From the NCBI RefSeq assembly GCF_001590605.1, contig NZ_CP014504.1, positions 3,472,001 through 3,536,000 on the forward strand: 64,000 nt of DNA, written 5' to 3'. The notes below the pieces were generated by a model. The model was not told where the DNA came from. It saw nothing but the letters and a program-made list of their open reading frames with translations, and ran no database searches. Position numbers and translations under genes: made by a program. Shown piece by piece: positions 26,288-33,833 of this stretch. How positions within the stretch are numbered: the stretch's first letter is position 1; each line of letters starts with the position of its first letter. Origin of the DNA: Pedobacter cryoconitis. Its GTDB lineage: Bacteria > Bacteroidota > Bacteroidia > Sphingobacteriales > Sphingobacteriaceae.

Positions 26288-26770
26288 ATGGATTTAATTG
26301 GAAAAATGGACTTGGAAAATGAATTAAGCATTGCTTTACGACTTTTGATCGCCCTTCTTCTTGGTGCATGGATTGGATTCGACCGGGAAAAACACGGAGG
26401 TAGTGCCGGCATAAGGACCTATGCTGCTGTTTGTTTGGGTGCAACCTTATTTACAGCCATTGGACAGCATTTAAATGATACGGCTGCTGTCTCCAGGATA
26501 ATAGCTAATGTAATTGTTGGCATTGGCTTTTTGGGTGCAGGAATTATTTATAAAAATGATAAAAGGAACCAGTCTCAGGGGTTGACCACCGCTGCTACAA
26601 TTTGGTGTACAGCCGCGATCGGTGTTGCAGTTGGGTTGAATATGCTCATTATCGCATTTGCCTCATCGGCGGCGATTTTCTTTTTATTAATCCTTCACCA
26701 TCAGCAATGGTATTTAAAGTGGAAGAAGAAAATGCAGGAATATCATAAGAATGAAGACTTAGACGATTGA
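26288..26770 (+). CDS. MgtC/SapB-family membrane protein
   Basis: A 160-residue protein with the MgtC core: LLLGAWIGFDREKHG, AGIRTYAAVCLGATLF, VGIGFLGAGIIY and GLTTAATIWCTAAIG in four helices. MgtC proteins modulate ATP synthase or metal and magnesium stress adaptation. It lacks the C-terminal ACT-like domain of classical MgtC. The gene is embedded in the run of small membrane proteins at 24.7-28 kb. Confidence 0.88.
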   Translation: MDLIGKMDLENELSIALRLLIALLLGAWIGFDREKHGGSAGIRTYAAVCLGATLFTAIGQHLNDTAAVSRIIANVIVGIGFLGAGIIYKNDKRNQSQGLTTAATIWCTAAIGVAVGLNMLIIAFASSAAIFFLLILHHQQWYLKWKKKMQEYHKNEDLDD

Positions 26771-26773
26771 GGG

Positions 26774-26983
26774 ATGAAGTCGAATGCACATAAAAATAAA
26801 CTGGATAAATCGGTGAAAAACACAATAAATATGCCTAGACCTTCACTTAAACCTAAAACAAAAAAGAAAAAAAAGACTATTAGGCCAGGGCTTTATTCGA
26901 TGATTTTTTTCTGGATACTGGCAGTTTTACTCGGAGCTGCTATTATCATGAAAATGATCCATTTTTTTAACACCCATTGGTAG
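26774..26983 (+). CDS. small single-pass membrane protein
   Basis: A 69-residue protein with a Lys-rich first half (PKTKKKKKT near 34-42) and one membrane helix (about 46-64). It starts four bases after the MgtC stop. The 68-residue protein at 27821 has the same Lys-rich-plus-one-helix layout, so the two may be related. Function unknown. Confidence 0.55.
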   Translation: MKSNAHKNKLDKSVKNTINMPRPSLKPKTKKKKKTIRPGLYSMIFFWILAVLLGAAIIMKMIHFFNTHW

Positions 26984-27012
26984 TCGTAAAATCAGATCAA
27001 ATAATTTAAAAA

Positions 27013-27807
27013 ATGAAAAACCACATTACATATACTATTTCAATCCTTTTGATGTTTTGGACTACAAGTTTATTCAGTCAATCTCCTCCGGTAGTTTTCA
27101 AATCGATATCTGATACATCAGGTAAAAAGAAAGCAGATCAACAACAAAATTTTAAAAACCCTGTTCGTGTATCGTCAATCATCATTCCTTCAGTTGCGCT
27201 AGCTTATGGATTTGTAAAGCTGGGAAACAATGCGCTGACAAATTTGGACGTTGAGGCAAAACATGAATTTTACAGCGAACATCCCCACAAGCAATTTATA
27301 GTCGACAACTACCTTCAATTTGCACCTGGGGCAGCAGTGTTTGCACTTAATGGATTAGGCCTTAAAGGTAAAAATAGCCTCTTAGATCAAAGCGGGGTTT
27401 ATTTATTGTCCAATATCATCTTAAATGCAACTACCCAAAGCCTTAAGGGGATCACCGCTGTCACTAGGCCAGATGGAACTCCGAGAGCATTTCCCTCCGG
27501 CCACGCAGCGGAGGCATTTGCCTCGGCTGAATTTCTTCGCAGAGAATATGGTGACCAATCGGTCTGGTACACGATCTCAGGCTATACCGCAGCTGCAACA
27601 GTAGGGATTTTGAGAATGTACAACAATAGGCACTGGTTTAGTGATGTGGTGGCGGGAGCTGGACTTGGTGTACTGTCAACCCAGGCCTCGTACTGGTTAT
27701 ACCCCAAAATCAAAAGAATATTCTCCAACAAACCTAAAAATAATGCACTAATTATGCCGACTTACAGATCAGGTACTTTCGGACTCGGGATGGTGAAAAC
27801 ATTTTAA
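27013..27807 (+). CDS. PAP2-family phosphatase
   Basis: A 264-residue exported or membrane protein with a signal segment and a full PAP2 catalytic set: K-GITAVT-RP, PSGHAAEAF and RMYNNRHWFSD near residues 145-220. These fit lipid or undecaprenyl-pyrophosphate phosphatases of the acid-phosphatase superfamily. It may recycle lipid carriers or modify lipid A phosphates, which would fit the LtaS-like neighbour. Substrate is inferred from the family. Confidence 0.88.
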   Translation: MKNHITYTISILLMFWTTSLFSQSPPVVFKSISDTSGKKKADQQQNFKNPVRVSSIIIPSVALAYGFVKLGNNALTNLDVEAKHEFYSEHPHKQFIVDNYLQFAPGAAVFALNGLGLKGKNSLLDQSGVYLLSNIILNATTQSLKGITAVTRPDGTPRAFPSGHAAEAFASAEFLRREYGDQSVWYTISGYTAAATVGILRMYNNRHWFSDVVAGAGLGVLSTQASYWLYPKIKRIFSNKPKNNALIMPTYRSGTFGLGMVKTF

Positions 27808-27820
27808 TCAATTAGGTGAT

Positions 27821-28027
27821 ATGCCATGTCAATCTAAACTCGGTGTCATTAGACAAGTTCCTCCAAAATTGAAAGGAGGTAAAGCACCTAAAAAACGTGA
27901 ACAAAAGAAAAGAAAAAAATATGCGATCACTTTAATGGATATTATATTTTATTTTTTCTTTATACTGATCATGTCGGTCGTTGTCTTTGGTGCCTATGCG
28001 CATATTTCAATTTATTACTTGAAATAG
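27821..28027 (+). CDS. small Lys-rich single-pass membrane protein
   Basis: A 68-residue protein with a basic first half (KAPKKREQKKRKKY) and one membrane helix (about 40-62). It starts 14 bases after the PAP2 gene. It shares the layout of the 26774 protein. Function unknown. Confidence 0.5.
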   Translation: MPCQSKLGVIRQVPPKLKGGKAPKKREQKKRKKYAITLMDIIFYFFFILIMSVVVFGAYAHISIYYLK

Positions 28028-28206
28028 ATGATCAGTGATATATAAAATTAGCAGTCTGCAAATTAATATTTCGTGGTTTAAAGGAAAAGCCATTCCGAAC
28101 TCACAGGTTATCGTTGAAAGGAAATCCGTATCGTCTTGAGCCAACTTTGGAACTCGTCCCTCCCTTGCTTCAAAGCAAACTTTTTTTCCGTAATTATTTA
28201 ATCCTG

Positions 28207-28410
28207 TTACATCAATTCCATGTTGAAGAGTAGCTTAGAAAGCTCAATGTGTGCTTGAAAAAAAACGGCTTCTATATAATTTCCTAATTTTTTATTTTGT
28301 CCATGTATGAAGTTAGAAGAAAAAGCCATCGAGATAACTTTGCAATCTCCTAGATCTGTATGAATATGTACCTGATCTATATCCAACCCCTAAGCGATAG
28401 CACAAAACAT
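28207..28410 (-). pseudogene. short coding-like segment with in-frame stop
   Basis: On the minus strand, ATG at 28410 opens MFCAIA, hits TAG at 28392-28390, and the same frame then runs 60 codons (GLDIDQVHIHTDLGDCKV..., AHIELSKLLF) to TAA at 28207. The amino-acid pattern is protein-like, but the family is not recognised. The rest of the 28028-28443 gap shows only a short TTGCTT/AAGCAA hairpin with a T run near 28168-28190 and nothing else I can name. Confidence 0.25.
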
Positions 28411-28417
28411 AAGAAAG

Positions 28418-28441
28418 AAAGCAGCTTAAAAAGGCTGCTTT
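28418..28441. terminator. AAAGCAGC/GCTGCTTT hairpin
   Basis: An 8-bp stem with an 8-base loop, flanked by T-rich sequence on both exits. It is a plausible bidirectional terminator just past the stop of the 28444-28650 gene. Confidence 0.65.
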
Positions 28442-28443
28442 TA

Positions 28444-28650
28444 TCACTTTTTATCTCTAAAGAAGGTATTTAAAACTTTCAGGATCACTAAAAGTAGAAA
28501 AAGCAGAAAATGCATTAAAAATAAAATAAGGCCGTTTATCACTTTCAATGGTATGACCCCTCTTTCTTTTTTATATTTGCAGTATTGATTTACAAGGTAA
28601 TCAAGTGCAGTAAGCACCATTACTAAATCGCTACCGATAAAGTTTCCCAC
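28444..28650 (-). CDS. small membrane protein
   Basis: A 68-residue protein with a basic central KYKKERG and a long hydrophobic helix (about 38-60, LILFLMHFLLFLLLVILKV). It ends at a clear hairpin. It is an isolated gene near the presumed left part of the conjugative element. No family recognised. Confidence 0.45.
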   Translation of the reverse strand: MGNFIGSDLVMVLTALDYLVNQYCKYKKERGVIPLKVINGLILFLMHFLLFLLLVILKVLNTFFRDKK

Positions 28651-28708
28651 TCTTGTAAACTACTCTTTATTAGCTACTTTTGGTTATAATAATCTTTTTA
28701 CACAAAAA

Positions 28709-28729
28709 AGAAGGCTAGATAGCCTCCTT
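28709..28729 (-). terminator. terminator of the tra-side operon tail
   Basis: AGGCTA/TAGCCT stem with flanking AAG/CTT pairs and a two-base loop, followed on the minus strand by six T. It lies 56 bases past the end of the 28785 gene. Confidence 0.75.
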
Positions 28730-28784
28730 AAAACTTTATCTTTATGCGATGGTGAACGTCGGTATAATTGAATTCCAGTTTGTC

Positions 28785-29444
28785 CTAAAGCGACCTGCCT
28801 TGTGACTTGTTGTGTTCGTTTGTATTTTCCGCTGAATTTATACCATGTTGCCCAATATCCTGAACCAATGGTTTTACATATTGGTCTGCGAAAAGTCCAG
28901 CGTTTTTTAAAATGCTTTCAGGGATGTTCGTATTTAAGATCTTAACCCCATCCTTTAGCTCTTTGAATATGTTTTTTGCGATGGTGTTGGTTACGCTCTC
29001 GGGGCCTTTGGGATGAGACAACACTTGTTTAAGTGGCACACTGTAGGTTTGGACGCTCCATGAATTATCATTGGGTTTGCCAAATACAATACCTTTTTCC
29101 ATATCCTTTGCCACCTTCTTCTGGATTTTTTCCAACTCTTTTTTACCTAAGTAATCATTAAGTAGGTCATCAATGTGGTGTTCAAGTGTCATAGGTATAG
29201 AAAATGCCTCCATATAATCATCTTTAGGATAATGTTTATCAGGAAGTGCTTTCGCATATTGCTCTGCCTGATGTATAAGTTCTCGTCCCTCTTTATTATC
29301 TCCATCGTAATAGGTCGGGCCTCCACGACCATCGTTTTTTGCGGTTCCTACACGTTTGCCTTCGATGTATAGACTCGCCTGGAAAGCAAGTGTTTCTTCG
29401 CTAAAGGATTCGTAGTACTTGATATTTTTTAGTTCAATGTTCAT
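28785..29444 (-). CDS. conjugative-element hypothetical protein
   Basis: A 219-residue soluble protein starting MNIELKNIKYYESFSEET, with a DGRGGPTYYDGD segment near 38-49 and charged helices later. The tail NTNEHNKSQGRSL is disordered. I recall similar proteins at the distal end of Bacteroidota conjugative elements, without known function. It sits alone between two hairpins (29509-29546 and 28709-28729), so it probably has its own promoter. Confidence 0.6.
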   Translation of the reverse strand: MNIELKNIKYYESFSEETLAFQASLYIEGKRVGTAKNDGRGGPTYYDGDNKEGRELIHQAEQYAKALPDKHYPKDDYMEAFSIPMTLEHHIDDLLNDYLGKKELEKIQKKVAKDMEKGIVFGKPNDNSWSVQTYSVPLKQVLSHPKGPESVTNTIAKNIFKELKDGVKILNTNIPESILKNAGLFADQYVKPLVQDIGQHGINSAENTNEHNKSQGRSL

Positions 29445-29508
29445 AGTGCTGTTGTTTTAAGATTCTCTTTATTTGGTATCGATTTTATTAGGTTAAATTT
29501 TAAGCACG

Positions 29509-29546
29509 GCAATAGAGCCTGGTCCGTAGGAACCAGGCTCTATTGC
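29509..29546. terminator. 15-bp perfect hairpin
   Basis: GCAATAGAGCCTGGT and its exact complement flank an 8-base loop, 46 bases after the stop of the 29592 gene on the minus strand. There is no T tract, so termination or transcript stabilisation are both possible. Confidence 0.6.
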
Positions 29547-29591
29547 TGTTAGTTATCTGCTTTTAAGATTCTTACACGTAGTACTTAGTGG

Positions 29592-30227
29592 TTAAATCAG
29601 ATTAAACTGTTCGCGAAAAGAACAGTAGCCGTTTTTAGGTTTGTGGGTGCGTATACCTGAGCGTATGCCAACAACTTTTTCAAAACGGTTTAGTGAAAAA
29701 GAAGTGGCAGGGATATTGAATTTGCGTTTGCGATAAGTAATCTGTATTAGATCGTCGGTGACCTTGAAAAAAGCGTCTTTCCCCGACTTCCACAATGCGA
29801 CTTTACAATCTGTGACCCTGCCTGTAAGTTCGGCATCAAATAGCGTATGCACCTTTGCGTTGACAAAGTGTTGTTTCAGAAAAGATATTTGATCCGCACT
29901 GGCCAACAACCCTAAAGAAGCAAATGCAACACTGCCTGGAATCTTTAGCCAATCTGGTCGTTTTTGGCAGAAACAAAGAATATCAGTTGCTGAATGGCTT
30001 AAAAACAAATGCCTGACCTGTGCGGGTAATCCCTCATACACCAACCACATTCCAGTAGAAACAGGTACAAGGTGCCTCTCGTCCGACCAAAATTCTATCG
30101 CTGTATCCCGTTGATTATCCTGATAGGTAAAAAGGATAGTGCCATCCTGAACAGTTATGCGGCTCACAAAAAAAGCCAATGTCTCCGGGTTAATAGAAAG
30201 TGGGCACGGATCGGCTAACAAACCCAT
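29592..30227 (-). CDS. conjugative-element protein with possible degenerate Toprim fold
   Basis: A 211-residue protein. The middle part reads like a Toprim domain: RHLFLSHSATDILCF, VAFASLGLLAS, and VHTLFDAELTGR, with the expected Glu and Asp-x-Asp positions altered. The C-terminal quarter is basic (YRKRKFN, KPKNGYC). The ATG overlaps the stop of the upstream gene (TAATG), which means coupled translation. The Toprim reading is an inference from pattern only; the gene could be an unrelated alpha/beta protein. Confidence 0.55.
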   Translation of the reverse strand: MGLLADPCPLSINPETLAFFVSRITVQDGTILFTYQDNQRDTAIEFWSDERHLVPVSTGMWLVYEGLPAQVRHLFLSHSATDILCFCQKRPDWLKIPGSVAFASLGLLASADQISFLKQHFVNAKVHTLFDAELTGRVTDCKVALWKSGKDAFFKVTDDLIQITYRKRKFNIPATSFSLNRFEKVVGIRSGIRTHKPKNGYCSFREQFNLI

Positions 30228-31033
30228 TAGCGAGATGAGGTGCGCCCGTATCCTCGACTATATTGTGAACCTGTTTCATAGTCTTTATGCTCGCCCACGG
30301 TCATTTCCTTTTCTCTTTTAGGTTTTCCTACCATACTATCAGCTAGGGCCTGATTATAACCTTTGGTGTATTCTTCTTTTTGGCCGTCCTTATTCCCGGC
30401 AAGGTTGCGAATACCACGGAGCAGTAAATAAGAAATACCGCCGTCCATTAATACCGAAAGTATCAATGCCTTTCTGTCTGACCTGATCCCCTTGCTGTCG
30501 GTCGCGCTGTGCTGGATGCGAGTGCCTTCGTCCAATTCTATTACATCTCCGCGTTGGAATGCTTTCTGCTGTTCCTCTGACATCACTTGCCCGTTGACTT
30601 TTATAGGAGCTTCAACCTGCTCAGGATGGTAGGAGACAAATTCTCTGGTTTGCTTGTCGTATTCGATAATCAGCATCGCCAGTTTTTTATCGGCCTGCTC
30701 ATAAACTTTCTGTATCGATTGTAGTTTACCGTCCAGAAGTACCCTGGCTTCTTCCTCACTGAGCAATGGATGTGGTTTGACCTCCTTATAGATGGGGTGC
30801 AGGTTCAGCGTGACGGTACTATCAGGGTTGCGATTAAGAGATAGTTTGGCATCCAGTTGTCGGATTTCAAAACCATCCATTTTTAAATGAAACATGCTGC
30901 GCATGTCTGTTCTTCGTCCTGCCAGCAAGGCGTCGACATCTTCACTGCTTAGATTCAACTTACCTTCCTGGTAAAGACCGAGCTTTTCGAGTTCTTTAAT
31001 AGGCAACTCATTTTCCTTGATAAATGTTTCCAT
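30227..31033 (-). CDS. DUF4099/DUF3945-type conjugative-element protein
   Basis: Starting at the internal ATG (METFIKENELP) gives 268 residues; an upstream extension into the ArdC gene looks unlikely. Recognisable parts are the DUF4099-like start (LPIKELEKLGLYQ, LNLSSEDVDALLAGRRT) and DUF3945-like repeats (DAKLSLNRNPDST, EARVLLDGKLQSI, YEQADKKLAMLIIEYD). The DUF4099/3945 pair is common in Bacteroides conjugative elements, often near topoisomerase or antirestriction genes. Function unknown. Confidence 0.75.
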   Translation of the reverse strand: METFIKENELPIKELEKLGLYQEGKLNLSSEDVDALLAGRRTDMRSMFHLKMDGFEIRQLDAKLSLNRNPDSTVTLNLHPIYKEVKPHPLLSEEEARVLLDGKLQSIQKVYEQADKKLAMLIIEYDKQTREFVSYHPEQVEAPIKVNGQVMSEEQQKAFQRGDVIELDEGTRIQHSATDSKGIRSDRKALILSVLMDGGISYLLLRGIRNLAGNKDGQKEEYTKGYNQALADSMVGKPKREKEMTVGEHKDYETGSQYSRGYGRTSSR

Positions 31034-31061
31034 AATTAACAGATTGAAATTTTGTGATGAT

Positions 31062-32288
31062 TTAGCGTCTTGCCACATTAGCAATTGCTGTGTCAGCTTC
31101 CTTAGAAATGGAAGTATCAGTCCCATCAATTGTGCGGGTTTTGTCCTGAGATTGCTGTTTTACCTGAAGCAAAGAACCGTACAGCATATCATTTTTAGAA
31201 AGCACAAAGTTGTGTCCTGTGTTCAAGTCCTCCATGCGTAAACGACCCTGTTTCAGATGACCATTTACTTTGTAAATTGTATTGTTATAAGCAATTTCGT
31301 CGCCTGATGACAGATATTTAGAGTTTGTCTGGTTTCTTGATGCCTTCGACTCAGGTATATTTTGCAACTCAGTTTTAACTTCCCTTTTTTGTTCTAAACC
31401 TGTGAGGTAATTGAGAATTTTCTCAGCGTCAGCAGCAGCGGCATGTATTTCAAAGGGTGTGTCCTGCAAGACCTTAATCCAACTATCCACATAAGCGGTG
31501 TGCTGTCTGGGGTCATGTCCAATCCGCAATTCCTGACCGATCAGCAGAGAAGCGATTTCTGCACGTAATTCCTCACGGGCATATGCTTCGGAGCCAAACT
31601 GATTCATTATACTACGGTCCAACCTGTCCTTATGTCCAGTCCAATGGCCCAGTTCATGAAGAGCCGTTGCATAATACTTATCTGGAGCATCAAACTGTTC
31701 TTTCAGCGGCATAGTAATCTGATCCTTGAACGGGCTGTAAAATGCATCTTCTCCGGCCCGATGGATGATATCAGCGCCAGAACTCGCAATCAGTTTTTCT
31801 GCTCGTTCTAAGGGATTCCAACCTAACTCTTGGATGTCTGGTTTTTGCAGGTTGGGAATCCCATTTACCTGCGCAGCATTGAATACCCAGGCGGTGGTAA
31901 TGATTGGGCGATCCAGTTTTAAGGAAATCTTGATGGGTTTACCATCATCGTTCAACATAGGTTTACCACTTTCATCCCTTTTGGCCACTAAATCAGTTGT
32001 TTTAACAAACTGGATCAGAGAAGCCTTTTCACCTTTCTTAACACTCCACTGGTTGGCGGATGCCTGGTTAAAGGTTATCCATCGAGGATCTTCATAACCG
32101 TTAAGCAACAAGGAAAAGGTATTAATACCTTTATAGCGGTTTCCGGTGACGGCATTGTAAGGGAGCTCAAAAGATGGAAGATTATCGCTGTTCCAAGGTT
32201 TTTGCCAGGGAGCAGTTCCGGCTTTCAGCTGTTCAATGAGTTTTTCGGCCACCTGTATGTGCATAGCCTTAATCTTATCATTCGCCAT
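31062..32288 (-). CDS. ArdC-like antirestriction protein (ssDNA-binding plus zincin)
   Basis: A 408-residue protein. An N-terminal ArdC ssDNA-binding domain (about 1-140, IQVAEKLIEQLKAGTAPWQ...YKGINTFSL, WITFNQA) is joined to a metallopeptidase-like domain with HELGH (211-215) and HKDRLDRS. An extra C-terminal segment (about 300-408) is unassigned. ArdC proteins protect incoming single-stranded DNA during conjugation. The start overlaps the 53-residue gene upstream. Confidence 0.88.
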   Translation of the reverse strand: MANDKIKAMHIQVAEKLIEQLKAGTAPWQKPWNSDNLPSFELPYNAVTGNRYKGINTFSLLLNGYEDPRWITFNQASANQWSVKKGEKASLIQFVKTTDLVAKRDESGKPMLNDDGKPIKISLKLDRPIITTAWVFNAAQVNGIPNLQKPDIQELGWNPLERAEKLIASSGADIIHRAGEDAFYSPFKDQITMPLKEQFDAPDKYYATALHELGHWTGHKDRLDRSIMNQFGSEAYAREELRAEIASLLIGQELRIGHDPRQHTAYVDSWIKVLQDTPFEIHAAAADAEKILNYLTGLEQKREVKTELQNIPESKASRNQTNSKYLSSGDEIAYNNTIYKVNGHLKQGRLRMEDLNTGHNFVLSKNDMLYGSLLQVKQQSQDKTRTIDGTDTSISKEADTAIANVARR

Positions 32289-32439
32289 CTTCTCCTACCT
32301 CCTGAGGGTCATCTTCTTCTGGCAGTTCGTCTGCATAGTCTACGCCATAAATGGCCGCTTCTGCGGCTGTAAGGCCAATAGCCTGGCCAGCTGCAAGTGT
32401 ATTTAATTTATCTTGCAGGGTTCTTAAATGTTGTTCCAT
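32278..32439 (-). CDS. 53-residue acidic conjugative-element protein
   Basis: ATG at 32439 to TGA at 32278 gives 53 residues with a helical start (MEQHLRTLQDKLNTLAAGQ) and an acidic end (ELPEEDDPQEVGEDGE). It overlaps the ArdC start by 11 bases and lies 6 bases after the M23 gene, so it fits the tight gene packing of the operon. Family not recognised. Confidence 0.6.
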   Translation of the reverse strand: MEQHLRTLQDKLNTLAAGQAIGLTAAEAAIYGVDYADELPEEDDPQEVGEDGE

Positions 32440-32445
32440 AAGTAA

Positions 32446-32952
32446 TTAATTGATAGTTTGGGCTAACTGTTCGGGCAGTAACAGTGACCTTAAAAAATGT
32501 AATGGGTTGATGTATTTGTCCTTAAACCTAATGCTGAAATGCAGGTGTTCTCCGGTCACCCGGCCTGTTGCTCCGGTGACACCTATGATCTGACCTGCTT
32601 TTGCAGGCTCGCCTGGTATGACCAAGATCTGGGAAAGGTGTCCGTAAATACTTTGAAAGTCTCCATGAGAAATTCTCACATATTTGCCCAGCATTGGATT
32701 AAAACCTGTATCCGTTACAGTTCCGTCCAAAATATTTAGTACCGGATCACAACGGGCAGCAAAGTCAACGCCTCTATGCAGGTCATACTTATTAGTCACC
32801 GGATGTACGCGGTATCCAAAACCAGAGGTCACACGTAAATTTATTAACGGTAAGCTACTACGATATTGGTCACTGATTTGTGCTATAGCTACAGCTGAAT
32901 GAGTCAGTAAAAAATGGACAACGACATGCAACACGAATATTCGAGGGTTCAT
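32446..32952 (-). CDS. M23-family cell-wall peptidase
   Basis: A 168-residue protein with a signal-like N-terminus (to about 24) and a LytM domain: H59-x3-D63 (HRGVDFA), YGHL and HLHF (136-139). The zinc ligands of M23 endopeptidases are present, so an active wall-cutting enzyme is expected. In conjugative systems such enzymes open peptidoglycan for the transfer apparatus. It overlaps the next upstream gene by four bases. Confidence 0.88.
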   Translation of the reverse strand: MNPRIFVLHVVVHFLLTHSAVAIAQISDQYRSSLPLINLRVTSGFGYRVHPVTNKYDLHRGVDFAARCDPVLNILDGTVTDTGFNPMLGKYVRISHGDFQSIYGHLSQILVIPGEPAKAGQIIGVTGATGRVTGEHLHFSIRFKDKYINPLHFLRSLLLPEQLAQTIN

Positions 32953-33368
32953 CGGCTACGAGAAGATTGAATTTCGATTTCATCTGCTAGCCCACGTTTG
33001 ATGAAATCCTCCAAGGTAACAAGGGAATTTTTGCCAACTTCCTCAAAGCCGATGGCCCACCGAAGTGCTTCTTCAATTGCTCCTGTTTGTCCAATAGTTT
33101 GCAGTCTGTAAATATCCAGTAGTATCCTTACATCTTTAGGGTCTAGTTCGAGTAATTTTGTCTGTATAGTTGCCAAAACCATTTCTTTTGGTTGTAAGGA
33201 AAGTAGGGCGTTAGTACTATAAACCCCAATATTATTGTAAGGAAATTGTACATGCACTTCATCATTTTTGAGATTGATTTGAGCAATTAACCCGACCTGA
33301 CCTTGCATACGCATTGGATCATCAGTTAATGGATGTACCATTACTGATTTGTTCAAAAGTTCTTCCAT
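32949..33368 (-). CDS. tra-operon small protein, paralogue of its neighbour
   Basis: A 139-residue protein whose first 65 residues match the 33380 protein: MEELL...VHPLTDDP...GQVGLI, then a beta-rich SH3-like pattern and YSTNALLSL. The second half is helical (KDVRILLDIYRLQ). It overlaps the M23 gene start by four bases. It may be a small adaptor or DNA-processing factor; no family is recognised. Confidence 0.6.
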   Translation of the reverse strand: MEELLNKSVMVHPLTDDPMRMQGQVGLIAQINLKNDEVHVQFPYNNIGVYSTNALLSLQPKEMVLATIQTKLLELDPKDVRILLDIYRLQTIGQTGAIEEALRWAIGFEEVGKNSLVTLEDFIKRGLADEIEIQSSRSR

Positions 33369-33379
33369 TTCTAATTTTT

Positions 33380-33805
33380 TTAGCGCCTGTGAATAGGACG
33401 TTGTTCAACCTCAACCTGATTATTGTTGACTAAACCCAATTTATCTTGAAGTAAATTCTGGCTATGGGCTCTAACTGCATTATTTGTAGTTGACATTTCA
33501 AGAGCAGTTTTGTGGTTTATTGGCAAGATTGACTGTGCCTTCAAACTGATTTCTAAAAGCGTTTTAAAATCTTCCTTTGACAGTTTTTGCAAATTTGAAA
33601 TTGCATTTGTGCTTATTTCATCAGATTTTTTCAAGACAAATAAGGCGTTACTGCTATATAGTGCCTGTTGTCCTTTTTCAAAGCTTATGTAAACATTGTC
33701 TCCCTCAATATCTATATCTGTTATCATACCAATCTGACCCTGCTTGCCTGCCGGGTCGTTTAGTAATGGATGCACCTGCGCATAAGTGCCAAGAAGTTGT
33801 TCCAT
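33380..33805 (-). CDS. tra-operon small protein, paralogue of its neighbour
   Basis: A 141-residue protein sharing MEQLL...VHPLLNDP...GQIGMI...YSSNALFVL with the 32949 protein and a similar helical second half (DFKTLLEISLKAQ). Eleven bases separate the two genes. It lies just downstream of the coupling-protein gene. Function unknown; a tandem duplication is clear from the shared layout. Confidence 0.6.
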   Translation of the reverse strand: MEQLLGTYAQVHPLLNDPAGKQGQIGMITDIDIEGDNVYISFEKGQQALYSSNALFVLKKSDEISTNAISNLQKLSKEDFKTLLEISLKAQSILPINHKTALEMSTTNNAVRAHSQNLLQDKLGLVNNNQVEVEQRPIHRR

Positions 33806-33833
33806 AAAATATAGTTGTTAGGTGATTAATTTG

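Noticed and set aside
28081..28200. Plus-strand protein-like reading after the 27821 gene
   Set aside because: Two frames look equally protein-like over a short range, with no start codon and early stops.
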